Below are positions 58,086 to 64,000 of a stretch of 64,000 bases of DNA, in pieces. The notes beneath the pieces were generated by a model. It saw nothing but the letters and a program-made list of their open reading frames with translations, was not told where the DNA came from and searched no databases. The stretch lies in contig JAKCWG010000884.1 of NCBI GenBank assembly GCA_021464415.1, forward strand, positions 124,001 through 188,000, read 5' to 3'. This DNA is from Lonicera japonica (Eukaryota > Streptophyta > Magnoliopsida > Dipsacales > Caprifoliaceae). Position 1 is the first letter of the stretch. Each line of letters opens with the position of its first letter. Position numbers and translations under genes: made by a program.

Positions 58086-58532
58086 TAGTTGGACTACTAA
58101 TGGACACCACCCTGCTGTGGGTCTCCTAGTGTAGTTCTTTCCAAAGTGTCGATGTGGCTTGTATGAGGTGTTCTCCTCGTTAACTATTCGGAGTGTCGTC
58201 CTTGAAAAAGTGTCCTGCGTGAGTTATCTCCGAATGACTTACTTGGAGAACCAACTCCCTAAGCCACTCCCCACTCGGAGGAGACATGGACAACAGCCTT
58301 CAGGATTTGTTTTTCTGGGCCTAGAAGACCACGGGGTGAAACTGAGACATTATGCAAGAGATATGATACTGACCAATGTGATGTGTTTGTATATTATTAT
58401 TATTGTTATTGTTGTTGTATCATATCTATGTTGTTTATGTATATAATGCCTCAGATGTGATGGGAATAACATTATTTGGATCGGACAGGATTGGACGGAT
58501 CGTAATACACATAGGAAAACAATGGCTACCCA

Positions 58533-60558
58533 TGTAACACCTCCGCTTTAATCTACAGGACAACACCCGTAATTAAGACCTGGAGTGCTACTAACCCATC
58601 TTAGATTAACTAAAATGGGTATATATATAAATGTATAAAGAAATCCAAGTAGTAATATAATGCGTGTCAAACAACAACTTCGTAATATTATACAAACCAA
58701 CTAAGTAAAGTTAAGATAATATACAATACTTTGGGCTAGCCGTGGCTTCCCGAGATAACATATACACAACAAAAATGAATCCGTAACAGAGCCTTCTATA
58801 TCGATCCCGAACCCACCATCCTGTTAACATCACACGTCCCCTATGTACCTGTAATATTATAGAAAACAGGGAGAGCTCACAACCCAGTAAGGGGAAAATA
58901 TAGGGGATAACGTGTTTAAAAAGCATAATCATTAGTTTCGATAATAGTTTATACTTCACCAATCAATCCATGAAATAATGCAATTTGATGATAATATACT
59001 CCTTACCCATCAGTCCAATTAAATAACATGATTTCACATATAAATAATGCATGCTCATGCATATGTAGGTTACCTCCCTTTTTGTCAACCATTACATTGA
59101 ATCACTAGAATATGGATGAGCCAAGATAGAAAATGATACAAGTCTGCCTGCCCAAGACCATAGCCGGTCCTTATCAGGAGATATAACTGGACTGAATCAT
59201 AACTGTAACAATGACCGTGGACCCAACCATCCCACTAGAAGATCTATCCATGAGCATTCATAACATGGGCCTGACCGCCCTCAAGAGACATAAGATCGAG
59301 ATCATACCATGGCCTCTCTGTCTCGGTTGATTATCAACATATAATAACAATTAAGACCATAGTCCACCATATCACATCAACGGCTCATTTCCATATCAAC
59401 CAGAATATTAGTGTCTTGTCGTTGTCTAGATTTTCAAACTACTCACTGTTGGCTGTAGACTGTCGACGACGTGATAATCCCCCTGGAAGTTTAGGGCTTT
59501 TCAACCTAAGGGCAGCAGGCCTTGCCTATTTTTCATACCGGCAAACACTAACCACAATTATTCTCCTTCACCAACGGAAGGCCCAAACATAGATACTGAT
59601 AACTGTGGGCAACATCCCACCATATAACATAACCGAGAATATATCCAGATATGAGTGAAGAACTCCCGAAGATAGATAATCAAATATTCAAGAATGTCAT
59701 ATGAGCATAGAAATCCATCCACAACATGGATACGAGATATAATTCTCGCAAGAGACAATTTTCGCACCATATGTCATAAGAATGCTATGAACTTTCCATG
59801 ACATGATCAAGATGCCAGGTTGACACAATAATGATGCATAGCGTGCCATTCATGCTCTAAATATAAACTAGAAACAACATATGCCATATAAACCTCATAA
59901 CATCATACTTGTCCCTTGGTTCATACCAAAATCATTTATTAGTTTAATCATATCAACTTAACACATATACACCCGAGAGACATCCCATAGATATCAATAC
60001 TATGTGAATATCGAGTTTATATGACATACCTCACTTCACTTTACGAAATTCATAGCTCAATCATGCACAATGTATGGATATTAAATGATATGATCAACAT
60101 GTTAACATTCATGTATAAAATCATCCATGTATAATCAATAACAAGAGATATGTAGTTAATATATCACGTATATGTATATCATCCATTTCTTTTTGAATAA
60201 AATCATATTATCAAGCTTAGAGAAGATATAACCCCTACCTCAAGTTTGTAGACCAAAAGAAAGAAGAAAGATGTAAATCGAAGCCCTGTTCGGTGAAATA
60301 CTCAAGCTCTTGCGTCAACACGTTCCTAGCGTAGCAAAATCCCCGAATCAATGATGTATGAACCCAATCCATGTAGCCAAAGCTCACGCTTGAGCTTTTA
60401 TAGAAGAAAATCAAGGTAAAAGATGATGAATAGTACCTTAGAGATGGGTTTGGATGATTTCAAGCTTGAATCCTCGATTCAAACGGATAGCATGGGATAG
60501 CATTAAGTCGGTTTAGCATACTTTAGAACCCTTCCACTATAGTATGGCGAACCAATAG
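58533..60558 (-). repeat. Another large Gypsy-type LTR, 3' part, reverse strand
   Basis: On the + strand it starts TGTAACACCTCCGC (58533), the inverse of an LTR end GCGGAGGTGTTACA. It includes acctgtaatattatagaaaac ... gagctcacaacccagtaagg (58848-58890), the conserved ttacagg / ggttgtgagctc pattern of these LTRs. It is cut at 60558 by Copia-C; the rest must lie right of the window. No gene is seen in these 2 kb. Confidence 0.65.
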
Positions 60559-61288
60559 TGTTGGAAATATACAAGTATGCATACCTGTATACGTAGCGAA
60601 AATAATATTGGATCTTGTAAAATTGGCCTTACGGTACTCACATTTGCGTAGTGTTACTCGAATAGCTAACACTATGTCCACAGCTTCAAGTGCTTTCTAC
60701 GAGGAACCCTAGAATGTGCTTGAGAACAGATGACGGCTGCCTCTAATTTTGTTGTGTATTGTGTAAAATTATTTAGGTTTAAAGACCCTTTCGCCCTCAT
60801 ATCACTTAGATTATATTCAATTGCTTTCCCAACGATGTCCCTTTAGGCCGCATCAGTCTTAGCCATATGATACACATCAAAGTAGCATACACTAAACTTC
60901 CTCTTCATGATACAATCAAAAGTCACATAGGGAAAAAAAAGTATAGGATCATGCACATCGTATTAATCCTTAAGGACTCACACAGTTAAAAAGAAGGGAT
61001 ATTCTTTCGCTTTCTTATATAGGTCGCCAAGCACATGTAGTATGACTTACATGTTATGGTGGAGTTCTCTTTCAATAAAGAGCGTATGTCACTACCAAAC
61101 ACCGTACAGATCTTAGTTCACTCACTGTGAAGCGCCTAACCCAAAAAATCTACTTGCTCGTTCGTCTCAACGCCTAGTTGAAATTTTGCATCCAGCTATT
61201 CACATGTTATATATGGATAGTGGGTTATCCATATTCAGTCTTCGAAAGACTCTAACTGTTGACATACTCATACCATGATATCCCAACA
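60559..61288 (-). repeat. 3' LTR of Copia-C (about 730 bp)
   Basis: On the + strand it reads TGTTGGAAATATAC...ATCCCAACA, so the termini TGTTGG/CCAACA are inverted repeats. The sequence before it (reverse strand, ...tactttacccat) is not a clear purine tract, so the inner border is less sure than the outer one. Confidence 0.65.
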
Positions 61289-61411
61289 ATGGGTAAAGTA
61301 TGTGCTAGCAGTTATATTAAAACAATAACATAAGAGCAATAAATTCTAAAAAATATTATTAATAATAATATAAACGACATCAAATATCCTCTATGGTCAG
61401 GAAGCAAACAA

Positions 61412-64000
61412 TCACAACCTACGTAACCCTAGAATCCTAACATGAGCCTGGTAAATGTCTCTAACTATAGGCTTAGTCAAGGGGTTCGCAACCATTCGAC
61501 TAGTAGAGATATGCTTAAGGACCACTTCCTTTTGCGCAACCATGTCACGAATGAAATGGTATCTAATGTCTATGTGTTTGGTTTTCCCATGATACTTAGG
61601 ATCCTTGGAGTATACAAGAGCTGCCAAGCTATCACAATATATCGTAACCTTCTCTGAAGCGTTTTTAACAATGCCAAACTCTCAAAGGAATCTTCTCAAC
61701 CAAACACATTCTTGAACAGCAGCCGAACAAGCAACGTACTCTGCCTCCATTGTAGATAGTGCAATACAAGTCTGCTTCTTGCTGCACCATGATATTGCTC
61801 CATCGTTGAGCAAGAAAGCATAGCCTGACATCGATTTGTGTCCGTTTGGGTCACCTCCCCAGTCAGCATTGGTGTATCCAACCATACGCAAATCCGATGC
61901 TTGATATCAAAGCATATAAGCAGCTATCCCTTTTAGATATCAGAGTATTCTCTTCACTGCTTTCCAATAAGCAATGCTAGGATTCCCTTAGAAGCTACTG
62001 ACAAGACCAACTGCATAGCAAATGTCGGGCCGTGTACACATCATCGCATACATCAGCGTTAGCATACGGAACACGAGCCATCTTCTCCTTGTCATCAGGA
62101 GTCTTAGGACACATATCTAGACTTAAGGTATTACCCTTCTCAACAAGAGTGTCAATGGGTTTATAAGCTTGCATCTGAAAACGCTCAAGTACATTTCTTA
62201 TGTAAGTCTCTTGAGACAAACCAAGAACTTTCCTTGATCGATCTCTTAGGATCTTAACTCCGAGCACATAGCTTACCTCTCTCATGTCTTTTATTTCAAA
62301 ATTTGAAGACAACCATGTTTGTATGGCGACAACTATCTCCTTGTTGTTTCCAGCAAATAGTATGCCGTCTACATACAAAAAGAGAATCAAGAAACTATTC
62401 CCAGAACGTTTAACGTACACACAGTGGTCCTCCTCGATCATCATAAACCCATTTGAAGAAATGGCTCGATGGAATCTTAGGTACCATTGTCTAGATGACT
62501 ACTTCAACCCATAAATGGATCGTTTAAGCTTATAAACTTTGCGCTCTTTCCCGCTAGCTATAAAACCAACAGGTTGGTCCATATAGATTTCCTCATCTAG
62601 TTCTCCATTGAGAAATGCAGTTTTAACATCTATCTAAAAAAGTTCTAAATCCATATGAGCGATAATAGCTAGAATGAGGTGGATTGAGGCAAACCTCACT
62701 ACCAGTGAGAAGGTTTCCTCATAGTCAACGCATTCCTTTTGGGTGTAGCCTTTCGCCACAAGGCGAGTTTCATACCTATCAATGGAACTATTTGCCTTGA
62801 GTTTGACTTTTAGAACCCATTTGTTTTCAATAGTCTTTCGCCCCGACGGAAGATCTACTAAGTCCCAGACATTATTCTTCCTAATAAACTCCATCTCATC
62901 AATCATTGCAACTTTCCATTTAGCCGAAGCAGGGGATGTGATAGCCTTCTGATAATTTCTAGGCTCATCTACATCTTGCGGCGTAAATATGAAAGCTGCC
63001 CCCTCAATCTCAAAACGACGATGTGGGATACTCTCACGATTGCTCCTACGCAAGTGTGGACTTTGGGAATCAGTCTCTAATGGAGGGACACTCCCATTAA
63101 GAGGTCGCACACTCCCACTAGGAAGCGAGTCGCTCTCAACATCCTCATTCAGATTTGAAACACCTTCGTTCGATTCAACCATTTTAATCAACTAAATGTT
63201 TCTGTCCACATCCCCTCTCTCGGGGAATTCCTTCTCTAGAAAATCCACATCTCATGACTCAATCTCACAAACAGTTCCATCTTCTTGTTCACCAAGCATC
63301 ACATATCCTTTAGATTCCTCAGAATATCTAATGAATATACACTTATGCGCCCTAGGGCCTAGTTTCCCATGCGAATGAGAACTAGTGTGAATATATCCCG
63401 CCGCACCCCATGGGCACAAATGGCTTAAGTTAGGCTTCATGCCCGTCCAAAGCTCACAAGGCATTGATGAAACATATTTAGAAGGCACACAGTTGAGGAT
63501 CTAGACCGCAGCTAAGATAGCATCCCCCCAGAAAGATATTGGGAGGTTAGCTTGCGCCATCATCGATCTAACCATATCGAAAAGGGTTTTATTCCTTCTC
63601 TCCGCTACACCATTTTGCTGCGAAGTATATGGAGCAGTTAACTGCCTCTGAATACCTTTTTCATCACATAGCTATTTAAATAACTCAAATAAATACTCAC
63701 GTCCATTATCAGTACGGATAGTCTTAATGGTCCTCCTACTTTGATTCTCAACCAACCTCATAAATTGTTTAAAGCAATCTAATCCTTCAGACTTATGGGA
63801 GATCAAATGTATAAAATCGTAATGTGTGTAATCATCTATAAATGTGATGAAATAGCTAGCACCATGCCTTGCCCTCAGACTAAGTGGGCCACAAATGTCT
63901 GAATGTACTAATTGCAAAGGAAAATATGCTATAGTGGCTTTTCCAAACGATTTTCTAGTTGACTTTCCTACTAACCAATGCTCACAATTGGGCAAACTAA
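61412..64000 (-). pseudogene. pol: Copia-C pol: integrase, RT, RNase H, broken
   Basis: Integrase 63995-63250 retains Asp in LVHSDICGPLS, Asp in RTDNGREY and Glu in GVAERRN, with in-frame stops after 63672 and near 63501. RT follows (63191-61995) with NVWDLVDLPSGRKTIENKWV and DVKTAFLNGELDEEIYM; a stop lies at 62634 and another near 62510. The catalytic box at 62364-62375 reads Tyr-Val-Asp-Gly instead of Tyr-Val-Asp-Asp. RNase H (61891-61412) has TNADWGGD, AISWCSKKQTCIALSTMEAE and KHIDIRYHFIRD. Order PR-INT-RT-RH is as in Ty1/Copia; the protease lies outside the window. Confidence 0.88.

Larger units (their letters stand above)
37488..58532 (+). repeat. Large Gypsy-type LTR copy, interrupted by Tat-2
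   Basis: 37488-39075 contains the promoter (tttatatatatcggttt, 37602-37618), the leader and the middle part of the LTR; it continues at 58086-58532 after Tat-2. The join across Tat-2 reads tagtagtt/tagttggactac with TAGTT as the duplicated target. The continuation matches reverse-strand words of the copies at 12033 and 30475 (gttgtatcatat...aatgcctcagatg). No gene is supported; the ORF at 58159-58446 is LTR sequence. Its 5' part is missing and its 3' end is cut at 58532 by another LTR. Confidence 0.7.
60559..64000 (-). mobile_element. Copia-C: Ty1/Copia element, 3' part, runs off the window
   Basis: On the reverse strand: integrase (from 64000), RT, RNase H, a 120-bp spacer and a 3' LTR ending at 60559. 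The left flank aatag would be one TSD copy; the other lies outside. Its coding parts have several in-frame stops. Confidence 0.85.

Overview
The window is plant nuclear DNA, probably a eudicot repeat-rich (pericentromere-like) block. I see no intact host gene. The case for a plant is the content: Ty3/Gypsy elements of the Tat type (two RNase H domains), Ty1/Copia elements, CACTA-type transposon remains, plant mobile domain (PMD) sequence, and a broken plant-type ankyrin-repeat gene. The species cannot be told from the sequence alone. Many element borders are set directly by TG...CA termini and matching 5-bp target-site duplications (TSDs).

Layout, left to right. 1-7158: 3' part of a Tat element (Tat-1) that keeps gag but has lost all of pol; its 3' LTR is 5996-7158. 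7159-7894: end of a large Gypsy-type LTR. 7895-9980: 3' part of a CACTA element (broken transposase_24-like gene, then an array of palindromic subterminal repeats). 10870-11932: a second, non-autonomous CACTA-like element. 12033-22681: a 3.6-kb solo LTR (TSD TGGAT) split by Copia-A (15223-22217, TSD TCATG). 22687-26465: Copia-B remnant split by a Tat solo LTR (24105-25428, TSD ACGGT). 27208-27560: 5' fragment of an ankyrin-repeat gene with its TATA box. 27691-34492: Copia-D start, then reverse-strand Gypsy pieces (gag, a large LTR, and a Reina-like pol end). 34493-39075: mosaic of large-LTR copies, a Copia-A solo LTR (TSD GCTAT) and a Tat LTR fragment. 39076-58085: a complete but decayed 19-kb Tat element (Tat-2, TSD TAGTT) with a further Tat solo LTR (56699-57962, TSD CTTTT) inside its 3' LTR. 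58086-60558: more large-LTR sequence. 60559-64000: Copia-C on the reverse strand, running off the window.

The most interesting part is 48.5-53.8 kb, inside Tat-2 between integrase and the 3' untranslated region. Two genes lie antisense to the element: an uninterrupted 410-codon ORF (DUF7745-like) and a PMD gene with five inferred exons and four phase-0 introns. Each has its own promoter-like block resembling the U3 region of the Tat LTRs: copies of a CCGTACGG-centred palindrome, then CTATAAATAG. The element thus seems to carry a matched set of three LTR-type promoters, one sense (the LTR) and two antisense. The sense pol carries five premature stops while the 410-codon antisense ORF is unbroken.

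Reading order of insertion from the nesting: large Gypsy LTRs and the older Copia and CACTA remnants came first; Copia-A, Tat-1 and Tat-2 landed in the large LTRs; Tat solo LTRs landed in Copia-B and in the Tat-2 3' LTR and so are among the youngest events. Names such as Tat-1 and Copia-A are local labels only.
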